Shown here one piece after another: positions 47,322-58,764 of a stretch of 64,000 nucleotides of DNA. Both the position numbers and the translations under genes were made by a program. The notes under the pieces are model-generated. The model made no database searches. It had not been told where the DNA came from and was given only the letters and a program-made list of their open reading frames with translations. Numbering within the stretch: the first letter of the stretch is position 1; every line of letters starts with the position of its first letter. Source of the DNA: Lindgomyces ingoldianus (lineage: Eukaryota > Ascomycota > Dothideomycetes > Pleosporales > Lindgomycetaceae); contig NW_022985167.1 in NCBI RefSeq assembly GCF_010093535.1, forward strand, positions 973,335 to 1,037,334, read 5' to 3'.

Positions 47322-50300
47322 TTATGTTGTGTGTAAACTTTAGCTAAGAATAGCTTCTAAATCTAATCTAATAAGCTTAGTACTTATACAACTCTAAGCT
47401 ATTAAAGTAAGCTAAGAAGCCTTTTAAAAAGCGCTTACTTTATAGAAAAGCTGCTATATTATAAGCTTTAAAGCTTTTTAAAAGGACTTTAAAAAACAGC
47501 TTTGCGTTATTAAGCAGTCTGTTTCTGCCTTAACTTTTATTATAGTAGTAGGAACTAAGAACTTACTAGCCTTAAAGCCTACTTAGAAGTCTAGAGATAG
47601 CTTAACTCTCTCCTGCCTAACGCTGCCTACAACCTGTAACCCTTTTAACTTAGTAATAAAATCTAACTAACTTTCTAATCCCCTACTGTTTAATAAAAAA
47701 TAAAAAGACCTACTTTTCTTCCTACATAAGCTTTAATATAAACTTAAAGGAAATATAGACTAATTCCTCTTTAAACACTTCTAGTTACTATATGCTTACT
47801 CTTAACTTAACTATAATATAACAGCCTTAATTAACTTACTAATAAATAAGAATATTATTAACTTAAATTAATTTATAGTGTTCTTATAAGTAACTTATAA
47901 AGACTTAAATAAAAAGTTAACAGCCCTAAGTTGCCTAAACACCTTATAATAAAAAAAAAAAAGCTTTACTTTACACTTTACTAAGTTCTACTAACTTATA
48001 TTTAATATAGGCCTAAATAAAATAGGTCTAATTATAGCTTTATGTAACTCCCTTTTAACTAAACTGTAACGCGCTATAGTAGAAGAACCCCTTCTAAACA
48101 ACCTTAACGCGTATGCAAACCTAATTACTACCTATAATAATAACATAAGGTTCCTCCCTATATAAGCTCTAATACGCCCCTAAACTAGCGCAGTTACAAA
48201 TAAAGACTCTAACATAATAAAAATTAATTTAAATTATGCTTTAGTTAGTTCTAGAAAGTGTAAAGATTATAAAAAAAAAAGTTAATACTTTAAGTGTAGT
48301 AAGTATAGTTATATCTTTTAAAACTACTTTATTTTTTTTTCTTAAGTCTGCGCAAGTAGCGCTGCTAGTACTTATTAAAAATTTTTACTATTTTAATTTT
48401 ATTTTTATAAGAGCTTTAACTTATATTTAAGCTTTAATTCTTCTTACTACTTTTAACATAGCTGCAGCTATAGCAGTAGAAGCCTACAAAAAGGCTTGTT
48501 TTAGGGCTAAGTTGCCTCTTAGAACTAATTTAACACTAGATCTTTGCTAACTTATAAGCTAAGTCCCTTACTAATAACTAAAAGTACTAAGTTAATATTT
48601 CTATATGTTTATAATAAAAAACTGTATTAGCCCTAATATAAGCTTTTATTAACTTAGAAGTAAATAGCATAAGTTATATTAATAAAGAACTAGTGTGTAA
48701 ACTAAATCTTTAATTAACACTACTTACCTAAACAATTTACCTAACTAGATTTAATAGAAAATAACTTAAAAAAAGTTCTATTTTTTATACTATAACTATT
48801 ATAATTACCTACTAACACTATAAGAAGTAGATTAAACTCTATATAATAAACATAAAATGTTATAACCTAATTCTAAGACAACTATAGCTATATTAGCATA
48901 AGGTTGCCTTTAATTACTAAAAGTAAGTTCTAAACTTTAACTCTTTCTAATGCTAAGATGTATACTTACACTTACACTTAAATAACACCTAAATAGCACT
49001 TAATATAGAAGGTCTTTAGACTTACTTTTTAATAACTTAAAGAAGAACTACTTAAGTAAGGCTAATAAGCTAGGCCTTTTACTAAAATAGGCTATATAAA
49101 ATAATTTAATAACTGCCTAAACCTAAAAAAGAGAAAGCCTTTAAGAAACTTTTACTTACTTAATTTAGACATAAACTAGGACTTAAACAGCAGATAGACA
49201 TCTACTATATAAGACCTGCCCTATTTATAACCCTAGCTTAATAACTAGATTATAAAATCTATATAGTTATAATTTCTAATATAGACTAAGCTTTAGCTTT
49301 CTAAAAACACACTAACTTAAAAATAATAGTCTTTTAAAACTACTATAACTTATTATATGTCTTTTTTTAAGATAAGTTTAATAAGCTTTTAATACAACGT
49401 CTATATAATTACTAGATAACTTTTAAGCCTAGTAAACAACCTAGTTATAGGCTACTATATAGAATGTTACTAAATAAATTAAAAGTGCTTTAAAAATACC
49501 TTAATAAGAACTTAAAAAAAGGGTTTATTTAAGCTAGCTTCTTACTAGTAGTGTTACCTATACTATTTATAAAAAAACCTAAAAGTAGGCTTTAATTCTA
49601 TGTTAATTACTAAGGACTAAATACTATTACTATTAAAAACTAATACTTAATTTTTTTTTTATAAAAAACTCTAAGCTAACTAAGCAAAGTAAAGTATTTT
49701 ATAAAGTTAGATATTATTACTGCCTTTAATAAGCTAAAGATAGTAAAAAGTAATAAGTAGCTAACAGCGTTTTAGACCTAATATAGACTATTTAAGTACT
49801 TAGTAATACCCTTTAGCTTAGCTAACATGCTTAGTACTTTTTAATATTTTATAAATAACTTACTTTAACCCTACCTAGACATGTTTTACACTATGTATAT
49901 TAATAATATTCTAATCTATAGTAATAGCTTTTTAGAGCATAAACAGCATGTACGCCTAGTGCTAAAGGCTATAGAAGAAGTAGGTTTATAACTTAATATA
50001 AATAAATATAAGTTCTACTAATTAAAGGTTACATATTTAGGATATGTAATCTTTATAAATAGCATTTAAATAAACCCTATTAAGGTTTAAACTGTGCTAG
50101 ATTAGCAATACCTAAAAAACATAAAGAATATTTAAGCTTTTATAAAATTTACTAACTTTTACTAATAATTTATTAACAACTTTTTATAGCTAGTAAGCCT
50201 TATAATTACACTTACTAAAAAAAAGGTTTAATTTAACTTTAACTTAAATTACTAATAGTCTTTTAACTAGCTAAAAAAAGCCTTTACTAAAGCCCTAATA

Positions 50301-52350
50301 CTCTGCTACTTTAACTTTAAACTACTAATACTTGTAGAAGCTAATGCCTTAGACTATATAGTAGCAAGAGTTCTCTTCTAGACTAAGCTAGACAGGACTA
50401 TTAGGCCTATTACATACTTCTTAAAAAAAATAAGTTTTATAAAAGGTAATTATAAGATCTATAACAAGGAATTACTTACTATAGTACACTGCTTTAAATA
50501 ATAGTAACCTAAACTAAAAAGTGCAGCGCATCTAATACAGGTCCTATCTAACTATAAGAACTTGTAGTACTTTGCAACTATAAAATAACTTAGCTACTAA
50601 TAAGCTTATTAGTTTAAATACTTATTTTATTTTAATTTTAAAATTACTTATTATTCTAGTTAAAATAAAGGGAAACTAGATGCTCTTATAAGGCAATTCT
50701 AAAATGTCCCTACTTAGAAAAAAGTGTAAAAGGCTTAACACTAAACTTTACTTTAACTTAAGCTATTTTTAGACCTTAATCTAAATAAAATAAATTAGAT
50801 AATTAATTAAATTATTACTAATAAGTATCTAAATAATAAATTTATTTAAGAAACTTTAGACCTGCTCTAAAACAGCGCTAGTTAGTTAAAGAAAGTAACA
50901 CTAGCTAACTATAAAAACTAAAATAGTAAGCTATATTACTATAACTAACTTATAATTTTTAATTCTAATAAACTAAAAATTAAACTACTCTAAATTATAC
51001 ACAACTTGCCTGTTAGAGGACACTTAGGTAAAGAAAAGACTCTTAACCTACTACAGAGAGAGTACTACTAGCCCTGCATGTTCTATACTGTACGCTAATA
51101 CATATTATGTTGCTATACTTGCTGTAAAGTAAAGGCCTTTTAAAAAAGGTATAATAGCTTACTTAAACTGCTCCTAATTTTTAAATAAGCTTAAAAAGAC
51201 ATATTAATTAATTTTATTATAAACCTACCTTTATCTAAAGAGTATATAAATATTATAGTAGTTGTTAATTACTTAACTAAGTATTAACACCTAATATTAT
51301 GTTTTTTTATAACTACCCCTAATATAGCCTAGTTATTCTACTAATATGTATAAGTTTACTATAGCCTGCCTAACATAATTATATTAGACAGAGGTACGCA
51401 GTTTGTCTTAGCCTTCTAGAATAAACTCTATAAATAGCTCTAAATTATCCTCTATTTATCTATAGCTTTTTACTTAGAGACTAACAGCTAGACTAAAAAC
51501 ATAAACACTATAATAAAATAAGTCTTATAAGTGTACATAAACTACTAGTAGAATAACTAGGTAAAATAGCTAGCTATAGCATAGTTTAAAGCTAATAACA
51601 TAACATCTAAATTAACATAAGTATCTCTGTTTTTAGTAAACTATAAATACTACCCTTAAATAAAATTTAAACTACTTATAAATACCTTCTAACTAACTTA
51701 TTAATTTATATAAGTAATAAATGTAAACAGACTTATTAATAAAATCTAAAATATATCTAAATATGTTTATAAAAAGCTTACATAGGCTTAAGCTTTTTAA
51801 TAAGAGTATGTAAACTAATTCTAAACCTCTGCCCCTGTGTATGCAGCTAGCAAAAAGGTCTAGCTAGACACTAAAAATATCTAAATAAACTAATAATTAA
51901 AGAAACTTAATTAGAAGAACCTTAGCCTCTTTATAGTAGCTTATATAGTCTTATTACATGCTTACTAATTAATTCTACCTAACAGTATAAAGATACACCC
52001 TGTGTTTTACGTATTATTACTGCGCTAAGTAGCCTCTAAATCTAACTATTTACCTAGACAGCTAAACCTACTACTTAAACCTATTATTATAAATAATAAA
52101 CTAGAATATGTTATAGAAAACATTAAACAGATTTAGTTTAACAAAAAAAAATGTATTTATAAATACTTTATAAAATAGACTAGATATAATAAACTGTTGT
52201 AGAAACCTGCAGAAGCTCTGTAAAAAAACTCTGCAGTAACCTAATTCTACGCCTAATACTTATCTAAACTAAACCTGTACCCTAATAAAGACAACCTAAT
52301 GCTAGAACTACTAATGTAAAGGATTCTTTTCTTAATAAGAGGGGGGGTAC

Positions 52351-52668
52351 TGTTACAGTATCCTCCCTAGATCCTAGACATAACTGTATTAGACATGTAC
52401 TAGAGTATTATTAGTGCACGTCTAACATAAACATAACATAACATAGACATAAACTTAAGCATAAACTGCCTTAACACTAACTAAACTTAGAATAGGCTTA
52501 ATTTATACTTAAAGCACTTAGACTTTTAAGCTAAGTATTTAATTACTAATTTTCTTCTAAACCTTCCTATTCCTCACACAACGTCTTGTACCTACCATGA
52601 TACCTCACGTAGTAATTAAACTAGACCTCTGTGAAGCTCTATAACCTTACTCGTGCACAATCGTGACA
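52351..52668 (+). repeat. Gypsy III 3' LTR (318 bp)
   Basis: Inner start mutated (TGTTACAGTATCCTCCCTAG). Outer end intact (CCTACCATGATACCTCACG, TCGTGCACAATCGTGACA). Confidence 0.92.
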
Positions 52669-53540
52669 GGTAGATGCTATAATTATTAACTCTATGTTAA
52701 GTATTAACAGTAGGGACTATAAAGTGTTAAGTTGCGCTGTTAGCTATTAAGTAGACTAATTAAAAAGTGCTTATTAGATGTTAATAATTAACAACTTTAG
52801 CTTTATAACTAAGCAGCGCCTATTAGAGTAAGCAGACTAATATATACATTAGTTTAGAGAGATTAAGCACTTTAAAATAAAAGTAGAAGTAAAACTTAAA
52901 GTATTTACCTTATAAAAAGTCTTTTTATATAATAGATTAGTTAATAAGCTGTTATCTAATATTTTAAAAACACTTATAGATCTAAGGCGTACGCAGCAGC
53001 TACTTAAGGAGGCTAAAAAGATAAAACAACAGGAGGCTATATTTACAGCTGCAGACTATGTTAGCTTAATTCACAGCTGCTAGGTCTGTATTAAGGCGCT
53101 CTATAATAACTACAGCTACTAGTGCTAGGTTAATCTACTTACTTATAAGCACTTTAAGATCTGCCCTACTAACACTAAGACTTAGGTAAAGCATATTTTT
53201 AAAAGCATAAATAGTGTAAGCATTAAATATCTACTAACCTAGCTTATTAACTACTAAAGGTAGAATACAGGCAATAAACTATGTGTAAACTCTTATAATT
53301 AGAAAGGTAAAAGTAAGAGGCCTAAGTTATTATTAAACTCTAGTAAAAAAAGACTGTAAAGGCTAAAAAGGCAAATAAAACTTTAGTATGTAAAAAACTA
53401 AATATAAAGGATAAAAAAAATAAGATAAAGCGCAAAAAGTAGAAAAAGTAGTGTAAGTTTAACTATAAGTTGCGCTATAGCTAGCTATTTACTGCTAAAG
53501 GTAGTTAGCTATACTCTCTACCCTATAGCTAGTTTCCTAG

Positions 53541-54990
53541 TGTTTTCCCTCCGCATGTCCTGTTCTTGCCAGGCCTACCACCTACTGCTCCTTTAGCTGC
53601 TCTGCTAGCTACTCTGCAAGCCCCTCTACAGCAGAGTACACTAACTACTTAACAAACTGTTAACATACTAGTCCTCTTATTAAGCCCTATAACTAGTAGT
53701 AGACATAATAATACATAGGAAACTATAAAAAAGTTTTTTAAGTAGTTAATTACTTAGTAACTAAAAGAAGACTAAAATAACTATAGTAGGGCAGCAGAAG
53801 TAGTAATTAAGTAAAAATAAATAATTAAAGATCTCTGCTAGATGTTAAAGCTAAGTAGAAAGCTTTACTTTATTATAGTAAGTATGTTTAAGTTAAAAGA
53901 TAAAATAGTTTAGCATCTAGTTAATAATATATATAAGTTTAAACTAGTTTATTATACTGCAGTTAGTCTAGCAGTGTTATGTAGTATAAGAGGGGAGTAG
54001 AGTAGCATTAATTATAGTTTATAGTATACACTAATAGTATCTTAATCTTAAAAATTAAATAGTCTATAGAGCTTCTGCCTTATGCGCTTTAACACCTTCT
54101 ACTTAATATATAATTTACTAGCTATGTACTTAAAGTGTTTTATAGTAAACTTATTACATTTACTCTTTTATAGTGCTGCCTTTAAGAACTCTTTAAAGCT
54201 ATTAGAACTAAATTAAGCTTTTATATATATATATAATTTCTACAAATTTACACCTTTAAAACTAAAAAAGTAAGCTTAATTAAGTTATAGTTAGGCAAGT
54301 ATAGCAGTAAGTACTACATAATATACCTAGCGCGCTTTAGAACCTACTAAACCTTATTATTTATATAAATTAAAATGTTATTAAGAACTATTACTATTAG
54401 TTTAAAGCTGTATATTATCTAAAAGGTAGGAATTAGTTACAGCTCTATCTATTATATAAAGTCCTCTTAGTTAAAGTAGCCCTTTTTAATTCTAGTACAT
54501 AGCAGGTATCCTCTTATTGTATAGGCAGGTAGGATTGCCTAGGTAGCGCCTCACTTTATATCCTAGGTATACTAAGACTTGTGGCCTACTAGGCTGTACG
54601 TGTAGTGCCTTTACCTAGTCTTTTTATTAAATATTAACTTGTCTAAAAACACTAAATCTTTAGCTATAAACTGCTTTATTTTAACATAATATGCCTAGCG
54701 TAAATCTTTATTATAATTAATTAAAAAAGGCTGTAATGTGTAATAGTTCTAATTTATTTAATTAAAGTATTATAAGACTATAAACTAGTTTACAAACACG
54801 CCTTTTTCTACTTTAAGCTAGCATACAATCTTGTCCTAGTACATCCACCCACTCTATATAAGCTTATTAAAAAGAGCCTGCCTATCTGCCTTACTAATTT
54901 TTATAGGCTGCTCTAGCACGCCTTAAACTAGGCGTTAAACGCAGCTGTGATCTTATAGATTTAATAGTACATTTTCTATAGCTTACTTAC
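53541..54990. repeat. Mutated repeat tract, unassigned
   Basis: It follows the unrecognised coding relic and may be part of the same element. It probably continues after the Fot1 insertion at 56858-57153. Plus-strand frames near 54700-54970 stay open over long stretches apart from TAA and TAG (TRLFLLQASIQS and similar), but no domain was identified. Confidence 0.35.
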
Positions 54991-54992
54991 TA

Positions 54993-56855
54993 ACGTACTT
55001 CATAGGCAAGTTGCTCACACACCTGAGTCGCTTACTTTTGCCAAGACCCCACCCTAACAAACTCTATTATGGCCTATAACAACCCGCTCTAGCACTATAT
55101 AGTACAGTACAGCCTAGAATATTATTTAGATACTACTTCTGCTTCTTGCTTACACATTTGCGCGTTATACCTAGTCTAATTACACTGTCTGCAGCGCCTT
55201 TAGAATAGCTTACTTACTTTAGCTTACACCTACTTCTTTACCTTCTTTCTATTACTGCGCGCTTTAAACTCCTTTAGAGCTGTTAAGCGTAGGCCTTTTT
55301 AAATTATTAAGGTTTTTTCTACTTTAATTTACTTTTTTTTATGTAATTTATATTACATAGCAGCCTTATTAGCTACTTAAAGCTTAGTAATTTCTTATTA
55401 CACTAACACTAGCTTATGTGTAATTATTGCTGCCCCTTTTAAAACTTTCTTAAACGCCTTAACTATAAAAGTTAGTAAACTATTTATATGCTTCTAAATT
55501 TTATTTTTATAAGCATTAATTATAACCTAAGTTCTAGGGTATTACTTAGAGTTTATAACTACTAGGGCTTGTTGTATATAAGTAGTAGTAGTAATAGAGT
55601 GCGCAACTTTACATTAAGGCCTATTATAACTTATTATAAGTTAAAAAGAACTAATTTAGCGCTTTTAAACCCTTCTTAGATATTACTAGAAGTAATTATA
55701 GCATTATAAGCTACTTTAAAGCATAGTAAAAACTTTATTTTTATAATATAAGTAATCTAGTTATGCATAAGGTTTTTAGCTTAGCGCTTATATACTTTCT
55801 TTAAAAAAGTAAAATAACCTACATTAAGTAGCTATAAAAAGTGTAATAAGTAAAAAAGCATATAAATAGTAATAATTTTATTATCTTTATAGTATTACTA
55901 AAAATAAAGTAAGTTATAGCTTTTATAGCTATTAATAACTAGCAGACAGTAGCTGCTAACAGTACACTTCTTTATATGCATGTTAAAGTGCTTTAACTAG
56001 TCTAGACTAAGCTAATTAGTAGTCTAGCTGCGCTTAGAGATTATAATAACTTAATTTTAGAGTAGATTTTTTTTTGTACTAGTTTAAAAAGCAGTTACTA
56101 CTCTAGAAAATAATAAAAAGTAAAATAGCCTACCCTTTAGCATTAATGCCCTAGATAGCTGTTGTCTACTTCTAGTTACCTAGCTAGACTGCTTTTAGCT
56201 GTCCTTATCTCTCTAAACTTATAACAACTGCTCTAGTAGATATTTAGCCTATTATAAACTTTATTTTATTAAAGTTGTATGTGTTGTTATCTTAGATACT
56301 ATACTTAGCTTTAATATTTTTTATAAGGTTAAACTAGCCTTAAATTACTATAGGATTTTTATAAAAAGCTTTTTTATAGTTATACTTACGCTTAAACTTT
56401 ACTTTAAGCTTTAAGTAACACTTAATAAATATATTAAGCTAGTTTATGCTAATATAGCCTATATTATGCTTAGTGTGTAAAGAATTAGCTATATTAGCTA
56501 TAGCTGCTAGCTAGAGGGAAAATCCTTACACATTTAGCTAAAGTATATGCTAAATAATTACCTGCTTTTTATTATTATCTAGCTTTTATAAGTTAGCTGT
56601 ATAATTAGCTTAGAAAGGTTATCTAGCATGTTAGTTACTTATTATCTTTTAAAAAACTCTATAGATAGCTACAGCGCGTTAGTTAAAAAGTGTTATATTT
56701 TATTTAAAAGCCTAAAGCATAAGCTACATCTAACATTCCTTTAACATGTTTAAGTAGTGTTGTTAGAAATGCATTAGTATAAAAAAAGTAGTGTAGTAGG
56801 GTCTTAGTAAAAGTAAGCAACTTAGGTGTGTAAGCAACTCGCCTATAAAGTACGT
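54993..56855 (-). mobile_element. Fot1/pogo-type transposon relic, TIR subfamily 1, full length (1,863 bp)
   Basis: TA flanks (54991-54992 and 56856-56857). Inverted ends ACGTACTTCATAGGC...TTGCTCACACACCT. On the minus strand it encodes the same transposase type as the 11991-13673 element: an N-terminal binding region, a YNF-like motif, INSYKSYN near 55945-55915 (second catalytic region), a PLK-like block, and a C-terminal HNxRxC-type region near the left end. Its 5' part matches both 1,100-bp palindromes, so it or a sister is their parent. The transposase is dead (many TAA and TAG). Confidence 0.85.
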
Positions 56856-56857
56856 TA

Positions 56858-57153
56858 CAGCCCTTATGCTTTGTAATTACTTAAGAATGCTACCTAAGTA
56901 GCATAAATTAATATATATTAAGGCGTGTATAATGTAAGAGACTATAATTTAAAAATTACGGACTAGGTAGTTAATAAGGTGGTTAACAAAGTAGGTAAGC
57001 AGAGACTCTATAGGCGCGATACATGTAGGAACTAACTAACTACTACACTAAAGAATTATTACTATACACCTTTTGCATAGAACTGTATAGCTTTATGTAT
57101 ATACTTACTATATAAGCAGGTATTGTTAGTTGCTAATGCTTTATTAGCAAATT
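56858..57153. repeat. Mutated tract between two DNA transposons
   Basis: No feature recognised. It is likely the right remainder of the relic interrupted by the Fot1-like element. Confidence 0.35.
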
Positions 57154-57155
57154 TA

Positions 57156-58764
57156 GTAGTTACTGCAAAATTTAGGGGGGCGGAGGGAATTTGCCAATGA
57201 CGCGCCAAGGATCTACTAATTAATGCATATAACAGATCAGCCGACGCACGGTCTCGCCTAACGCACGCACACACTAGATTTTGCTAATTTTTAACATTAT
57301 TGTAACTCTACTAATATAGACTGTATTAAGGACGCGCTAGCATATTTAAAATTGCTAAAACTAGAAGAATTAATTAATATCACTATAATAGCTAAAAAGT
57401 ATAGTGTTAAAAGAACTAGGCTATTAAAGCGTTAGCAAGGCGTCTAGGGCTTCTATGTAGAGCAGTATAAAAACTAACAACTACTTAATAAGCAACAAGA
57501 GAAGGAGCTTATAAAGTACATTAAGTAGCTTTATAAGCGTAGCCTACTACCTATAAGGCAATAGCTACGCAATTTTGCTTTAGAACTCTGCAGTAAAAAA
57601 GTAAGAAAAGTTTAGCCTAATTACTTTCTTTAACAGCATTAAATCTCCCTAGTTACCTACTAGACTTTTAGCCTAGATTAAGATAGAAAGTAAGCTAATT
57701 TAGCCTTTAAATATAAGCTCTATTTTAAGCTACTACAGCAGAAGATTTAGGAGTACAAGATAAAGCCACAGCATACATATAATATAGATAAAAAAGGCTT
57801 TTTTATTAGTGTACTATTAAGAATAAAGCAGATCTTCTCTAGGCAGAGATATAAAGAAGGTGGCCTTAAGCAAGCTATACAGGACAGCAATTATAAGTAG
57901 ATAACCTGTATAGCTTATATCTGCGCTAACAGCTCTGCGCTCTCTCTAGGCCTTATCTACTAAGCTAGCACTAGCAACATCTAAGATAGCTAGTTATAGG
58001 ATTTTAACCTAGCAGTACATAAGTGCTTCTTTGCCTTATCTTCTAGTAGCTAGACAAATAATAATTTAGGCCTATGCTAGCTTAAACAGCTGTTTAATAA
58101 ATAGACAAAAAAAAAGCTTATTAAGCGTATAGGCTATTAATTTTAGATAGCTATAGATTTTATGTCTTTATAAAGTTTATTAACTACTATAACTAAAACA
58201 GAATTTTACTAGCTATCTATCTACCTTATTTAACCTATACGCTACAGCCTTTTAATGTTAGCCTGTTTAAGCTACTAGTAATAGCTTATTTAGACAAACT
58301 AGCTAGTTTTATGTATAAATTAATAAGGTTTATAGCTATTACAAAGTAAGACTTCTTTTGCCTATTTAATAAAGCCTAGTAGACCTTATTTACTAAGAAG
58401 AATATACTCTCTAGCTTTAAAGCTTATAGCCTAGCGCTGTTTAACCCTAAAAGAGTCCTTACTTAATTTAGTACTACTAGTACTAGTAAACCTTTTTCTA
58501 GTAAGAGCTCTTAGTTAGCTCTTACTACTTAAGATTAGAGACACGTAGACAAGCTTCTATATAAAGTAGTTAGTAATATCTATAACTAACAGGCTAAGCA
58601 GCTTAGTAATACTATACACAGTTTCTTAATATAGGTTATAACTTTCTAGATAGAGAATTAAGGCCTTATAAAAGCTCTAGTTAATAAGAAGAAAAAGTAG
58701 AAGCATAGTAAACCTCTTCTACTTATAGCTCCTAAGCAGTACTATAGTAGGGCTGTATTCTATA
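57156..58764 (+). pseudogene. pogo-type DDE transposon relic (pogo_V), cut by Gypsy IV
   Basis: The left 82-bp TIR (57156-57237, GTAGTTACTGCAAAATTTAG) follows TA. The frame starts near 57305. It shows a helix-turn-helix region (IIAKKYSVKRTRLLKR), a second DNA-binding block, a YNI-D-KKGF motif near 57780 (family YNMDE-x-G), LILDSYRF near 58137-58160 (family LDGHxSH), and YLPYLTYTLQPFNVSLFK about 35 residues on (family PPHSTHxLQPLDV, D mutated to N). LSSFKAYSLALFNPKRVL and a basic coiled tail (ALVNKKKK) follow. The three acidic positions give a DDE/D pogo-like enzyme of a group distinct from the two Fot1-like subfamilies. Stops are TAA and TAG only. The right end is missing because Gypsy IV inserted at 58765. 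Confidence 0.82.

Larger units (their letters stand above)
47004..52668 (+). mobile_element. Gypsy III: full-length chromovirus relic
   Basis: It has 318-bp LTRs (47004-47321 and 52351-52668) and target duplication GGTAG (46999-47003 and 52669-52673). A polypurine tract (AAGAGGGGGGG) lies just before the 3' LTR. In order on the plus strand: gag, reverse transcriptase (about 49230-49960, with YINNILIYSN near 49905-49935), RNase H (about 50330-50700, including YKIYNKELLTIVH), integrase from about 51000 (VRGHLGKEKTL for the HHCC part), and a C-terminal chromodomain-like segment (52090-52250, LEYVIENIKQIQF). Length is 5.67 kb, shorter than Gypsy I and II. A second copy starts at 62178. Frames are broken by TAA and TAG. 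Confidence 0.92.
46440..53540 (+). pseudogene. Unrecognised coding relic split by Gypsy III (46440-47003 and 52669-53540)
   Basis: The left part has a proline-rich frame (VDPTLPAPPALLVAPPA near 46800-46850) running to LILTIKNKV at the Gypsy III insertion. Removing the element and one GGTAG copy continues the same frame on the right side as DAIIINSML. About 270 further codons are interrupted only by TAA and TAG, through RRTQQLLKEAKKIKQQEAIF, a cysteine cluster (SLIHSC, VCIKALYNN, FKICPTNTKT) and a basic tail rich in KKRL and RQIKL. It is clearly a former protein gene, probably of an older transposon. I cannot assign a family. It is less mutated at 46440-46850 than further right. Confidence 0.55.

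Noticed and set aside
46286..57237. An 11-kb DNA transposon bounded by 82-bp inverted repeats
   Set aside because: The right repeat sits directly in front of a pogo-type transposase reading away from the interval, and the TA-side ends face the interior. Two separate transposon ends explain it better. It would be reopened if a 3.4-kb element with these outer ends were found elsewhere.
57062..57274. 70-codon minus-strand frame
   Set aside because: It covers the pogo_V terminal inverted repeat and its flank in the wrong direction for the transposase.
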